Below, one piece after another: positions 10,232 through 22,490 of a stretch of DNA of 64,000 nt. Under the pieces are notes generated by a model. That model made no database searches and had not been told where the DNA came from. It saw only the letters and a list, made by a program, of their open reading frames with translations. Origin of the DNA: Eremophila alpestris peregrina (Eukaryota > Chordata > Aves > Passeriformes > Alaudidae); the NCBI GenBank assembly GCA_009792885.1, contig WMCF01000033.1, positions 1,057,344 to 1,121,343 of the forward strand, given 5' to 3'. A program made the position numbers and the translations under genes. The stretch's first letter is position 1; every line of letters begins with the position of its first letter.

Positions 10232-13200
10232 CTAGGAAATAAATACTGCAGGTTATCAGGAGACCAAGAACTTTTACACAGAAATACCTGGAGATGACCA
10301 GCTACAAAGAGAGCACTTGTTTTTAAGAGTCACAGCTCAACAATGTGTCCTACAAGCTCATGAGACAAGAACAGAGATTTCAGGCTATCGGATTAAGAGA
10401 ACCAGGGCATCCCGTCCAGCCTGTCAAGACTCTAACACCATCCTGACCTCAGTGCTCCCTGTAAGGAGGACAAGCTTGATTTCTGAATTTGCAGATGTTG
10501 GAGACCCACAGAGGTGTCACAGACTATCCAAACCCAAGTAGGAAGCCCATGACAAACTCGAGGCTTGTGACAGCACCCATTTCCTTGAGGCTGATAATCA
10601 TGCAAGAGTTACATAACTCCACATGTCCCACACAAAATGTTGTTAGAACTTTTAACATGGAGATGTGCCTTTGTCACAGTCTTTGATAACCAGCCATAAA
10701 CTGACTGTCCCAACCTGTGGGACACTGGCCTCCCACCCTGCATCCCCCAGGGCATGGCCCAGATTTTCAGCCATTTGTTTTGCTATCCTCCTTTCATTTC
10801 CTTTGAGTTTCTCTATCCAGCTGCTCCCAAATCTGGAGGAGCAAAACCATCACTGCCACTATCACTCTGCAGTGCAGGCAGCAAATGTGCCTCACCAGAA
10901 TTTCTGTAGGTCTCTACTGGCACATGGCCTGTCTTCAGTGAGGATACAGCAAAGAGGGGTGAGTGCCCACAGCAGTCAGACTCACTGTGACATGCAGTAA
11001 GATGATAATTTTATAGAATATATTAGGGAAATTATTTGATTCCCAAAAACTCCTGAAACTAATAGTCCTGATTACAGATCAGAATCAGGCCTGTTCTTTA
11101 AATACTGCATTGTTCATATGTATTGCATGTTTATGCAAAATCATAAAAGCAAGGATAACAAAAAAAAAAATCAGGATTTAGACTTTCTTCTGGTTTTCCA
11201 TCACATACTATTTGAATGTGTCAATAGAACAGAGTACCTAAGATGACATGAAACTGATAGAAAATAAGTCTTGCTCCTCACAATAGAGTATATGGACTTT
11301 TCCCCAACTTACCCATTTGTGAGACCAGTGATGTGGGTTTGAGTTAAGCATCCTCAAAGTCCTTCAGGCTTTAAGTGTCAAAAACACTATTTCCCTTTGG
11401 TATTTTTTATCACATATCTATAACAGTCTCCAAACAGATTGTGCTACAGCCACTCATTAAGATTATTAAGATGCCTTTTCTTGCTACATTAAAAATCTTT
11501 GCATTGCACTCAAGTTTCTCCTGAACCTTCACAAACTTAACAGGCTTTTCAAATGGGAGGCACATGGATCCTTAGTCATGGGTGCAGCAGCACAGTGTGG
11601 ATCTCACTGATCCTGTACACAGACATAAAAACATGCCACATTTTCACATCTACGCCCAAAGCAGACACAATTTTGTGGCAATAGCACTGACCTGGGAGCT
11701 CCTGTCAACTTGTTACTGCAATTCCTTTTTCTTTCCAGGACATGCAGTTGTGGCCTGGCCTATTTGTTGTTGTTCTTCATGGGGACTTTTTAGTTCAGCA
11801 AAGCATTATGACCATTAAGTGATTGCTATCATGTCTCTGGTCTCATACTTCACTGGTCTGAATTAGGATGATTTACACAGTAAGGATTTTAAATGTATTT
11901 CTAGGCTTTTGATGAAAATACAGAGAGACACTGTGCCTGTTGCTGCTCCCTATGAAACCTGTCTATAAAGACTTGCATCAAAGTCAGTGATTTCAAAACC
12001 AGACAGGTCTCAATTATGCTGCAATAGGGGTTTTCTTGTATATGCTGAAGTGCCATATTTTTATGAGAATGCTGTGTGATGTTTGAGCAAATGCTTTACT
12101 AAAATGTTTACAGGTATGTTTATTTAGTTTAAGCAGTCAAACCTTCTACTTGATCAAAGAGTGTTGTTTCCTTTGACAGCTCTCTGTTCCATCACACTGT
12201 GCTCACTGGCATAACTGTTTATGTCTGTCCTTTAGTTCTCCAATGATTGAATTCCATATCTCATTTTCCATCTTTCTGCCTATGACTGACATCAAACTAA
12301 TGAGCCTGTAGCTCTTAGGTCAGGAAGTTTGCCCCTTCTAAAATATGGTCCTCTGTTAAGCTTCTAAAATATACCTGGTATTTGGTATTGGTTTAAAATG
12401 AGTACTGCTAGCCCTCAAAGCATTTAAACACCAATTCCCTGTTGAGTAACCATGCCTATTTCTCCTCCTTAGCTTCCCTCAGCCCCTCTCTCCACACCTC
12501 AACCTCCACTTCATTGTCCCCAGTTGCAAGGCAGAGGTTGCTTTCCAAGAGACAGAGATGCTGTGGCAGCCTCTGTGTCCCCAGCTCTCCTGTCCACTGG
12601 TCATCAGCACAGAGTGGGGGTAAGGCTGAAGTGCTGCTCTCACTCCTGCAAACCAGCACTGGTGGGTGAGAGCTGAGGAGTGGAGCAGGGTGCACCCACC
12701 ACACCTAACAGTTACAGCTCAGTGCCCATGTCTCCTGAGCTCTGAATGCTCCCTGGGCAGCACCAAGCACCAGGTGGCTCCCTGGGCAGGTGGACAGCAG
12801 GGATCATCTCATCCTGTGACTGTGCTCTAAAATACCAGAAGGTATAGCCTGTTAAGGTGATCCACATCTCCTTTCCTCATGTGGGCATGGAAGAGGACAG
12901 AGGGAGCCCCTTGGAAGCTGGAGCTCACTGATGATAGCTGGAATAGCTGGCATTTACTGCAGCATTTTCACCACTAAAGTGAAATGTCTTATGTGATGTC
13001 AAGTGAAGGACCAGCAAGAGAGCACTCTTCCATGCTATTGGTAGTGATGTACCAGTTACACCACAGGGAATGGGCAATGTCTCAGTGTTCAAACATTCTG
13101 GGAAACTTCAGACCATAGCAAAGCCCACCAGGAGCAGACTCAGTTTATTCTCTGCTCCCACCAAAGTTAGCACAGATGACAGAGGCTCTCAGCACCTTGC

Positions 13201-13487
13201 CAGTCTGGTACTAGGTGAGCAACACTAGGCCAGGGACAACCACACCGAATGCACACCAATCTTTTACTTGTCCCATTTGCATGTGCAGGCTTCTCCAGTG
13301 GCAGCTACTGCAATCTTAACCACTCTCTCAGCTCCAGGCCTCTGGAACAAAATTTGGTAGTACTTCCAACTCAGTGCAATAAAGTGGTACTGACTGAGAG
13401 CTACTTTCCTTCATAAGCTAGAAATTGCACTGAGGCCCTGGAAGTTATTTGGCACAGGTGTCCTCATGTGCAACCCAAAATGCATAC
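10232..13487 (-). other. KIAA1217: Intron of 3.26 kb
   Basis: Donor GTATGC, acceptor TTCCTAG. The interior near 12440-12900 is somewhat GC-richer than its surroundings. I recognise no gene, structured RNA or complete mobile element. Confidence 0.75.
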
Positions 13488-13634
13488 CTGTAATTCTGCC
13501 ATTATTTTATCTCCTTCCTCTTCCTCTTCATCCTTTGCAGCTGGTGCTACAGCATGCCCTGTGCTCCGAGACAATGCCTGCTCCTCCTTAGGGGCTTTGG
13601 ATTGTGCTGTTTGCCCAGCATCCTCACTGCTTTC
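13488..13634 (-). CDS. KIAA1217: KIAA1217 coding exon 11 of the window (residues 809-857)
   Basis: A 147-nt exon, phase 0 at both ends, bounded by CTTGTAG and GTATGC. It encodes ESSEDAGQTAQSKAPKEEQ, then an Ala/Ser linker, then KDEEEEEGDKIMAELQ. The SSEDAG start and the acidic run with GDKIMAELQ match the mammalian protein, while the linker is shorter and divergent. Length change between species in this exon is expected for a disordered linker. Confidence 0.93.
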
Positions 13635-14236
13635 CTACAAGGGGATGAGAAAGCACAGACAGCAAACACAGTTGAACCCTCCTGATGCAAAGCGAACACC
13701 AAAAATTCAACACTGCTGCAACTCCTCTCTTGCAAGGTCCCTCTGCCTGCTACTTCATCAGTTCAAAAGCAACCAATATTGCTGATGTGATTATATGTTC
13801 ACAGATGAAAAAGCTTCCTAAATTGGACTTCCCACCACCTCCTTCCCCAGAACAGATGGGAAAAACAAGCCCAAAGAAACTAATTTGCATTATTTCTGTT
13901 AAAACACTCTCAAATCTGACCTGATCTTCACCATCTGTTTAAGACATGCTTCTTTTTTTTAAGTTTTAATCTTCTTACCACTCTAAATGAAAGCAGCCTG
14001 TAACTTTGCTGCTGCATTGCTAGAAGATAAGAGCAGCAAGACTCCTGTAAACAGAACTGATCAAATCTTACTTCTTCATTTGGCCTAACAGAAGTGCATC
14101 CTGGTGAGCAGTTTTAGTAACTCTCCAGGACACAGCTCTGCCTCAACTTTTGTGGTTTACAGGCCCAGACCTGTGTCTTGTCTCTTTGCCAACATCTCAT
14201 CAGGAGGGAGTCTGACTAGAGTATGAATCACCAAAC
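13635..14236 (-). other. KIAA1217: Intron of 602 nt
   Basis: Donor GTTTGG (weaker than consensus at positions +3 to +5), acceptor CCTTGTAG. No other features are visible. Confidence 0.8.
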
Positions 14237-14391
14237 CTTGAGAGCAGCAGCCTCTTTTCTGGCTGTGTAGATGACATCTCCTGATCTCGTGGTGGTCAGT
14301 CCTGACCCTGGCAGGTAACTGCGCCGTGGAGGTGGAGGAGGTGGAGACTTGGTCAGCTTGTCATGATCCTGTTCTCCATCAGGAGCTTCTC
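14237..14391 (-). CDS. KIAA1217: KIAA1217 proline-rich exon (residues 757-808)
   Basis: A 155-nt exon between CCTGCAG and donor GTTTGG. It completes a split Gly codon and encodes GEAPDGEQDHDKLTKS, six prolines, RRSYLPGSGLTTTRSGDVIY and TARKEAAALK. The Pro6-Arg-Arg stretch looks like a class of SH3- or EVH1-type ligand, and the RRSYLPGSG block is almost invariant in mammalian KIAA1217. The donor is atypical, but the reading frame and homology end exactly there. Confidence 0.93.
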
Positions 14392-17300
14392 CTGCAGGCA
14401 AACAGAGCAGCACAAAGTGAGCAGAGGTGGAGGAGAGGAAAATAGTATTTGCATGCCTGCCTCAACTGGAAAGGAAAAAAATGTCTTAAAAGGTCCTGTT
14501 GCTGAATATATGAACAGAAACACATTTGGTATTCAAGTGTAACTGCCACAAATCAAAGTGAACAGTGCTGTACTTGCACAGAGAAACTGGGCCACTTCAC
14601 CCAGTGATTTTCAGCAAAACTCTTGTCCCCCAGGCCACTGCAGCTGGGTGTCAGCCACGGGTGTGCAAGTTGGACAGCAGAGCACACGTGTGAAGAAGCA
14701 TGCAAGGCACAGGTTCTGGGTACCTGCTTACAGACAGTGCCCCTCAGCCTCTTCTGAGAGCAAGGCCACTGACATAGATACAAGTGACACACCAGCCTGG
14801 AGGCTTCTCACTGTTCTCAGAAATTGTGAAGCAACCAGCACAGGTTTCTGCTTTGCCTGGGAGGTGCTGCTGGCAAGGTTCAAGGAGCTGAAGAGTTCTG
14901 TCCATCTCATAGTTGGACACAACTAGCTAAGTTCACACAAAGGCTGAGTGAAAATTTAAGTAGTACTCTAGAGATGCCACCTTTGCATATCAGTGAGTCC
15001 TCTCATCTCTGAGTAGGGCAGGGGATGACCAGAGGCAACTGTACTTGCTCCTCTTCTTAGGGAACATTTCTTTCACTTAACTTGCTATAATTCCAGGAAT
15101 GTACAGTTTTGCCTATGAATTATCATATAAGAGCCCTATACATATTTTTCTAAGCCAAGAAGATTCATATACCAATTGCAAAGGCCAAGCAGAATCAGCC
15201 CTTGCTTTCTGAGGAGAGTCTTCCTAGAGAAGAGCAGTTTCAAACTGGCATTGTCCCTGAGGATGTTTCCCCACCAGCTGCCAGTTCCTCCTGCCCCCTG
15301 TCCCTGCACAGCATTATTTCCAGAAGCAGCATTACCCAGCTCATGGCCTGTCCCTGTGTGTTTCTGGTTACAGGCTAAGCATCATAAACATGGCAGCAGC
15401 CACTATTTTCACACTCCTGTTTACAGTGTTTGTTTCCAAGAGCAAAAGAATGACTTTTCTGCAGCTACTCAGTGTTATATAAACAGCTGGAATAAATATA
15501 ATCCAGAAAGATAAAACATCCTGCTTTTGGGATTATCCAGCTGTTTAGGGCTAAGTGTTCCCTCTGGGCAAATTATTGCATAATGCCCACTCCTGGGGCT
15601 CCATCAGGCTCTTCCAACACTCCAGCTGGCCCTGGGGACTGGATGAAGCCCTTGTCTGACCCGGTCTCATCTTTGTTTCCTTCTTAGCTCCAATGTTCTC
15701 TGAAGCTGCTTAAGCTTAAAGAAATGTTCAGTTGTATTATCTCCCTCCCTGGTTATCTGGCACTCACTTGCTGGATTGCAAGAAGAGTGAATTTCCAAAT
15801 GCACTTTACATTAGACCATTTCTTTGGTCAATCCACACCACTGAGTTTTTAATTACATCTGATGTGCTTCTGCTGTAAAATCAGAGTAATTCTCTAAGAT
15901 GGTGTTTAGCAGACTGTGATGTAGGGTCTTTGCAAATCCCTACTCCTTTTAATGGGCACAACCCATTACCCTCAAACTGGTAGTGACTGATTGCAAGAAT
16001 TCCAAGCTTTTCTCCCACTTAAGAAGAGCAAGGTTGGATTAGAGACATGGAAGGCTCAAAGAAAACATGATTCCTGGTATCTCATTCACATCTCAGAGAC
16101 ACTCATCCATCTCCATCTTTGAAATGGGAGACAAAACACAGACAAGAAATATTGCCACTGAGTGTGGCAGGGGCACTGGTTATTCAAGGCTAATCCCTCT
16201 CACACCCCTTAGCTGGAGTCATTAAGGAGAACTTGTGATGGGGTTTGCTTATGGTCAGTGCAGTGACCCTAGGCTGGTCATAAAATTTCCAAGATGGATT
16301 TCTATTTTATTTACTAAACAATTATATTTCTCCAATATAAATGGGGAAAAAAAACCCCAAAACTTTAGAAGGAAAAAAATGTAGGGAAGATCTTCTTCTG
16401 TTAGTTTTTTTTCCTCTGACATATTTAAAGAGGGAGGAGTAAATGATCAAATTTAACTCACTAAGCCTGAGACTGCCCATGAACAAAACCTACACATTAT
16501 GGAACCTTCTTTGGTGCCAAAGGACTCAGCACTTCTGTCAACAAAATGGGAGTTCTTTTTCGCCAGCTGTTTCACTGAACTGCAGCATTTTTCAACAGGC
16601 ACAGATAGATGAGAATTAATTTTTCCCACCCTACAGACTTCTACTTGTACCAAAATAAATCCAAAAGGTTTCAAAATAAAAATGCCTGCCTTGAGAGAGT
16701 CTCTACAATCAGATAAACTCTCTTTAATGGAAGCCACTGATCACTCATCACTTGCAAAAATCAAGGCATTCTCACATATGAAGGCACAAAGCGAGATGAA
16801 GAAGATCAATTTCTAATGTACACGCGAGAAAAAATCACTTTCTTCACAGAACAATCTTGATACAAAGATGAGTTGGAGTCAGGACATTAAAGAAATATTT
16901 ACAGAGTCGTGAAAAACTGTGTAAAGTGTGTAGTTTTATTTTGCTTTGTGCTTTGCAAAATTGAAAAAAAAAAGAGAGTTTTTTCTCTGGGAGAGGCTCT
17001 GTATGGAGAATGGATGAGACAACACAATCTGGCAACAGGATCTATCTGGGTTCTGCAGTTGAGCCAAAAGAGGGCTCTGCTTATTTATGGCCAACATTTT
17101 TTATGTATTGTATTGGTAGACAGGTGGTCTGTCTTTTCTTATGCTGTTCAGTTTTCAAGTCTACAGCAGACTGGTACTGAACTTTTCATCCTCAGTCACA
17201 GAAGAGATGAGTGGTATGTGAGATATTCAATCAGATATTAAGGGAAAGTTTTGCTGTTCCTGTATTTATGTTACTAATGCAGGATTCATTATGCACAACA

Positions 17301-18869
17301 GAAGGCAAATGTCTCAATCTCATCAAACTTGTTCTTAAATCTGCTGGCTGCACACTGTGCAAAATTGTGTTCTAGAAGTGGATTAGTTAACTATGTGACT
17401 TACAAAACTTCTCAGTTACTGTGCTCTGCACTTTTTAAGATGTCACAGCTCACTGCACCCATATGGTACTTATTTTCACTGACTGCTTCTATTTATGCCA
17501 CACATTATACAAGCTAATTGTGTTGATAGCCAGTAATCTCACTGAAGGGTGCCAGAATTTTAAAATTATTTTATGAGGTTCAACAGAATTTATTTTAAAC
17601 ATGTATGTTGCAAAACATCCAAGAAGCCAAAACTTGGCAGTGTCAAAGGTAAACCCAGAACAAAATGCTGCATCTGAAAACACTCCTCCCAAATTCTATA
17701 TGAATTTGTCTACACAACCCCTAGGGCATTGTTTTTCAGCTTTTTACTATGTTGGCATGCCAACACCTTGAGTGCAGCATGCAGCTCTGACCTCCACAGC
17801 TCCAGAAGGACAAAGTGGAGTTAAACAAGGGTAGCTGAATCTAGCTTGGGGAGGGAGCAGCTGGCCTGGATGGAGGGACCAGAAATGCTGGAAGTTCACA
17901 GTTTGAAATCCGTGGGGCAGACTCCAGCAGAGCTCCAGGACATGACAAAGGTTTATCCACTGCCTTCATGATTTTATAAAGGAACTGAAAAGCTGTTGTT
18001 TGCCAAACTGGAGAATATTAGAACTGTGGGGAACTCAGCGAAGCTGGTATGATACCAGTTTAAAAGAGATGAAGGAAAGTTCCTTCACAAGATGGGAGCT
18101 CGCTGTCACAGCAAGAGGATGCAAATTGTATAAGCAAGTTTAGAGGAATTACTGGATGAAGTTCCATAATGGATATGAAAAGGAGGAGATCTGGATATTT
18201 CCTTTTCACATGGGGGTGCTGGAAAACTACCAGCAGACTGCAGAAGGCAGCTGGATTCTGTGCTCCCCACACACAGAGTCTCCCATTGCCTGTCAGAGAC
18301 TGGGCAGGATGGACTTGCATATGCAGCTGGGTAAGAATTTTACTTAGCTGATGTGTGTTTGGCTAATGGGATGAATCCAAGGTTTGGCTGAGGCATCTTT
18401 TTTGCTCCTTGGATTTTGAATAAATTAATACATGGATTTGTATGTTAAATTGTGAAAGAAATAGGACTGGAAGGACATCTCACCGTCTTGTACCACAGAG
18501 TAGCTCTACCTATGTAATTCTAGTTCAGTGCTAGTTTAAACCATTCTGTCCAGTAATGGGGACTTTGCATCCTCCTCACTGCCTCATGGAACTTCAGTGC
18601 TTCACTTTCCTTATCTTTTTGAGTTTTTCCTTCCTAATGTCTAACTTGGATCTGCCTGCTTGCAACTGCCAGCTTTTACTGCTGTTCTATCTACACACAG
18701 CAAGTTATTCTTGCTTTTTAAAGCATACTTTAGTATATTCAGAGATTGTTTTGTCCTTCCTCAATATCACAGCAATCTATAAACTGAGCACATTCTAGAA
18801 AGTTGGAAAAATAACCTCTCCTTTCCAAATATGCAATTCTTTAGCCCCATGTACTCCAGCAAACCTTAC
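14392..18869 (-). other. KIAA1217: Intron of 4.48 kb
   Basis: Donor GTAAGG, acceptor CCTGCAG. It contains a probable old CR1-type LINE 3' relic (about 18060-18345) and a weak CR1-like patch near 18455-18500 (about 35-45 nt resembling a minus-oriented CR1 tail, too short to call firmly). The rest has no recognised feature. Confidence 0.75.
18060..18345 (+). mobile_element. Decayed CR1/L3-type LINE 3' end (probable)
   Basis: The plus strand reads like the 3' end of an old amniote CR1/L3 element: a segment near 18130-18175 resembling the ...TTAGAGGAATTA...GATGAA... region, then CAGCTGGATTCTGTGCTC near 18250 and CTGTCAGAGACTGGGCAGGA near 18290-18310, followed by ATGGACTT. These words follow the expected order but with many substitutions. 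Recognition is from memory of the family; alignment to a repeat library would decide it. Confidence 0.45.
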
Positions 18870-19050
18870 CTGAGACTTCCAGCTTTTCTCCTGCATCCCC
18901 TTTAGGCAGAGCTGCTGGCTGGGGAGGCATCTCCAGGTTAGGAATGGACTTCATTATATTGGCCTGGGCCTCTTCCAAGAGCTTCTCAAATTCCTTTCCA
19001 TTATAGTGATCAAGATTTTGTCTTTTCTCTTCCCACTTCTTTTCAGCTTT
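18870..19050 (-). CDS. KIAA1217: KIAA1217 coding exon 9 of the window (residues 697-757)
   Basis: A 181-nt exon between TTGTCTAG and GTAAGG. It encodes KAEKKWEEKRQNLDHYNGKE, then FEKLLEEAQANIMKSIPNLE and a Pro/Ala-rich linker ending KLEVS before a split Gly codon. The first 45 residues are essentially identical to mammalian KIAA1217 and are predicted helical and charged, so this is probably part of a structured region continuing from the end of the previous exon (AVSIE). Confidence 0.95.
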
Positions 19051-19854
19051 CTAGACAAAACCAGTAAAGCATCTATTTATTTTTCTGATTTCCATTGTGA
19101 TCACTTGCTTAAAAATAAATTCCATGAGTAAACATTATAGATCAGTATGGATAGATTCTTACAATTCTAGTCAGCAACTAAAGGAAATACATGAACAGTA
19201 ATTGCACACTGTTCTGACTTATATTGGCACAAACACATGACAGTCTGACAGTGGCCACTGCTCACTAAAGGAACAAAGGCAAAATCTAAATCTGGGTCTC
19301 TGCCTTACTACATCACACTGGTGACTGAAGTGCCTGTCTGTAATAAGACACAGCAGTTCACCTCTGGGTTTTCTCAATACCTCTGTGTAAAACCACTGGA
19401 GCTTCACACTCTTTCACTTTTACTTCTCCATAATAAGGGATATGGAGATTTAAAGAGTGAACGAAATCCACGAATGCAAGTGTTGCCAGAGAATGATATG
19501 CTATTGGTTAAAAATAAGGTACTCTAAAATTTCTGAAACATATTTCTAATTTTTCTTCAATAAAGATATTTTTAAAAACATGGTTACCTAATATTGGTTA
19601 CATGCAATTTCTCTGTTGCATTTAAAATCATCGAATAGTTTGGGTTGTAAGGGACCTTTACAGGTCATCTAGTCCAACCCTTCTGCAATGAGCAGGGACA
19701 ACATCAGAGGGTATCTTCAGAAGTACAGTGTAATTAGGGGTTAAGCACATAATTCCCCAGAATGCATTTGAAAAGGCCCACCTGCAGCCTCAAGAGTGAG
19801 GCTGGGAGCTCAGACCCAAAGAGAGGACAGCTGCTTGAGTAGAATACACCGTAC
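19051..19854 (-). other. KIAA1217: Intron of 804 nt with a CR1 fragment
   Basis: Donor GTACGG, acceptor TTGTCTAG. Apart from the minus-oriented CR1 tail at 19628-19712 no element is recognisable. Confidence 0.8.
19628..19712 (-). mobile_element. CR1 LINE 3'-tail fragment
   Basis: The plus strand reads AATCATCGAATAGTTTGGGT, then TGTAAGGGACCTTTACAGGT, CATCTAGTCCAACCC and a TGCAATGAGCAGGGACAAC block. This is the reverse complement of the well-known avian CR1 3' end (GATGATC...AAGGTCCCTTCCAACCCAAAC...ATTCTATGATT). The element therefore points along the minus strand, as the gene does. Confidence 0.8.
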
Positions 19855-20338
19855 CTCAATTGATACAGCTCGATTTCTGGTACTTGCACTGTGAATTTCC
19901 TCAATGAAAAGGCTTTGCATGGTGGTGCCATTGACAGAGACCTGTGGTGCTGGTGTGGGCTGGGATCCTGCTGTGGGCTCTGGCAGAGGTGGGGTGGCTG
20001 AGGGGTGACCCCCTGCCTGCCCACCCTCGCTGTGAGCAGCAGTGGGAGAGCCCTGGGCATGGTGGCCCAGGGCAGAGGAGTGCTGGGACTGATGGATGAC
20101 CACAGGGGAGCTCTGCACATGATGGACAGTCATTGCTGAGAAGGGCAGGACTTCTGACTTGACTGATGACACCTGGGACTCGGATGGGAGCGCTGTGAGG
20201 TTTTGCTGTGCGTGCCCCTGGCTGGGCTTGTGCTCCTCTTGGCTCTTCAGAGTGTCAGCTGCAGTGGGCTTTTCCATAGCAGAGTATTGCACGGCTTGGG
20301 ATGGATCCACACCCCTCAGCAGTCCTTCTGTAACATGC
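19855..20338 (-). CDS. KIAA1217: KIAA1217 Ser/Pro/His-rich exon (residues 535-696)
   Basis: A 484-nt exon, acceptor CTGGGCAG, donor GTACGG. It completes a split Arg codon (RHVTEGLLRG), then runs VQYSAMEKPTAADTLKSQEE, a long low-complexity linker rich in Ser, His, Gln and Pro, and ends TMQSLFIEEIHSASTRNRAV with SIE. Both ends are strongly conserved with mammals while the centre, apart from the HHVQSSPVVIHQSQHS block, is divergent. This fits a disordered linker between two helical regions. Confidence 0.94.
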
Positions 20339-21972
20339 CTGCCCAGCCGAATTGAACATAACAGCACATGGTTAGCACACAGGCCAGTCAAGAGCAATAT
20401 GCAACAATAAACTCTTGCCAAGAAAAAGCACCTGCATCAAAACAATCAAAATGGTGGGTTTTTTTATTTTCCTGATGCTCTCAGCTGTATGATTTGATAG
20501 CTTTCTCTCACAGTCAGAATTTTAAAGAGAGTACTGTAATTCAGAGTAATTGGTTTTGCCTTCTAATGTAAACATCAGTGATGTACAAACCTTCAGCGAT
20601 GTACAGGCAGTTTCTGACCAAACCATGAGTTACAGTGGATTGATTTTAGAGTGAGAATAAAAATCACTTGATTAAACGGGATACAATGTATCTAGCTAAG
20701 CAATATGTTCCTGGACTAGAAACACAGGAAAGTGAAGCTAAATATATTGAGAGGCATCAGTCTGGCACATTGTCAAAACAGAGCCTTCAAATGAAGGTTC
20801 TGTCTCAAATGATACTTCACAAAGGTCTTTCCTGTCAAGAGTGTGGGGTAGGATGAGCTGAGGATGTACAGAAGCAACTATTTCTGGCAGCTAGTTGTGA
20901 AATGTCTGAGCTTCTGAGTGTTGCAAGCAATCAAATGCCATGAGTTTTCCCATTATTGAAACAGACTTTATGGGGCTTAATATCCAGTTTTGCTGCAAAA
21001 AATGACTTTTGGTAAAACTCTGGTATGCACAGCTTATTGTTCAATTTTTCTTTGCAAGACAGGAAATAATTGTAATAATTTTTAAGAAAAGAAACTAATG
21101 TAAAAGGATATAGATGTTTGTCTGTATGGGAAAATAAGTGATGGCTATTAGAAAACCTGTTACATAAACCATTTTATCCATCTGCCAGTACTGCCAAATG
21201 CATTATACATATGCTCCAGGATATACACACACTGGCAACCCTACATTGCTTAGAATAATGGTAGTTACAACAGGCTCATGACTTATTTTCTTGTAATTGA
21301 ACTAAAATTGAGACCACCACCACTGACACTTTTGAGCAGGAATTAAATGCAATGCCCATTGAGTTATAGAAATCAGCAAGCATTTGCTGCTCTTATATTC
21401 TGACAAACATGGCTAAACACTGGCACTTAGTGGACATTAAGTTTTACTCAATATTTCAACTTTCTATAATGCATCTTCCTTGCAACGAAGAGAAAAAGAA
21501 CTTGAAGTGCATTCTTTCAGGAGGTTTGGGATACCTTTATCCACTTACACTCTTTTACTATTTTATTTCTTACTGTTACCTTTTAGGGGATGAACCTTTC
21601 AGTGTCAGAGAATGTTTCTGTTAGCTTAAAATGCTGCAAATACCTAAAGTTAATTAATGGGAGCATAATTAACTGTTGCAACTGTAAGTTTTCTCATCCA
21701 GGCACTTCCCAAGTCTGGAATTGCTGACTTGAGAGGCATCTAGTCTCAGTAGTAAGACCTCAGTGACTGAGGCTGTTGGTCAGAATGGACTCACTGCACA
21801 GAGCACAGGAAAGGCTACTTTGATTTCTGTTGAGAGGGCTCTAGGAATAATCTATAAATACTGCAAGCAAGCTGAATTTCTCAGATTTGCCACAGGTGAG
21901 GGTGTGAACATTAACCCAAAAGCCGTGCTTGAGGAAATTCTTTAATCTTGAAGAACAGAACAAAGGACTCAC
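20339..21972 (-). other. KIAA1217: Intron of 1.63 kb
   Basis: Donor GTGAGT, acceptor GGGCAG. No gene, RNA or recognisable repeat. Confidence 0.8.
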
Positions 21973-22120
21973 CTCCTGAGCATGGTGAGGACGTCGGTCA
22001 TGCTGCGCACACGTTTCAGCAGGCTGTCCAGCTTGTGGGGCTCCTCCTTCAGGAACCTCACAGCTTCCACCTCAATCCTCAGGATTGCTCGCATCTTGTT
22101 CTGCAATGTTGGGAACTCTC
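21973..22120 (-). CDS. KIAA1217: KIAA1217 helical exon (residues 486-535)
   Basis: A 148-nt exon between CTGTGCAG and GTGAGT. It encodes GEFPTLQNKMRAILRIEVEA, then VRFLKEEPHKLDSLLKRVRS and MTDVLTMLRR. Only a couple of residues differ from the mammalian protein, making this one of the best conserved parts. Sequence is helical and rich in hydrophobic heptad-like spacing. It belongs to the central conserved region shared with SRCIN1/p140Cap, thought to mediate protein interactions. Confidence 0.96.
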
Positions 22121-22359
22121 CTGCACAGAAAACAATTGTGAAGCTGAGGAGGAAATGATAAAAGCCCTGGGCAGTAAAAGATGATTGGGTGAATGTCAAT
22201 TACTTGAATGTCTATCTCTCTCCAGGGGCCATGCAGCAAGCTCCTTAATCCCAGCTTTACATCATTCTGGAAGTGAAAGTTAATGCCTCCAGATCAAAGG
22301 CAAAAGTGTTCTCTGTGGTTAAAAGAAAAGAAACAAAAGTAAAAAGGAACAGTACATAC
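22121..22359 (-). other. KIAA1217: Short intron of 239 nt
   Basis: Donor GTATGT, acceptor CTGTGCAG. Nothing else is visible. Confidence 0.9.
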
Positions 22360-22490
22360 CTTTCAGGGTAGCAACAGCTTCTCCCACTTGACGCAAAAGA
22401 AAGGCTCCATCTTCAACGTCTTTCAGTGTAACTGCCTTGCTGGAAGCAGCAGAGTCCTTCTTCAGGTCCTCAACAAATGCCTCCAGCTCA
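22360..22490 (-). CDS. KIAA1217: KIAA1217 helical exon (residues 442-486)
   Basis: A 131-nt exon between TTCACCAG and GTATGT. It completes a split Cys codon, then encodes ELEAFVEDLKKDSAASSK, AVTLKDVEDGAFLLRQVGEA and VATLK before a split Gly. It is nearly identical to mammalian KIAA1217. The one-base and two-base overhangs at its ends match its neighbours exactly, which fixes the splice sites. Confidence 0.96.
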
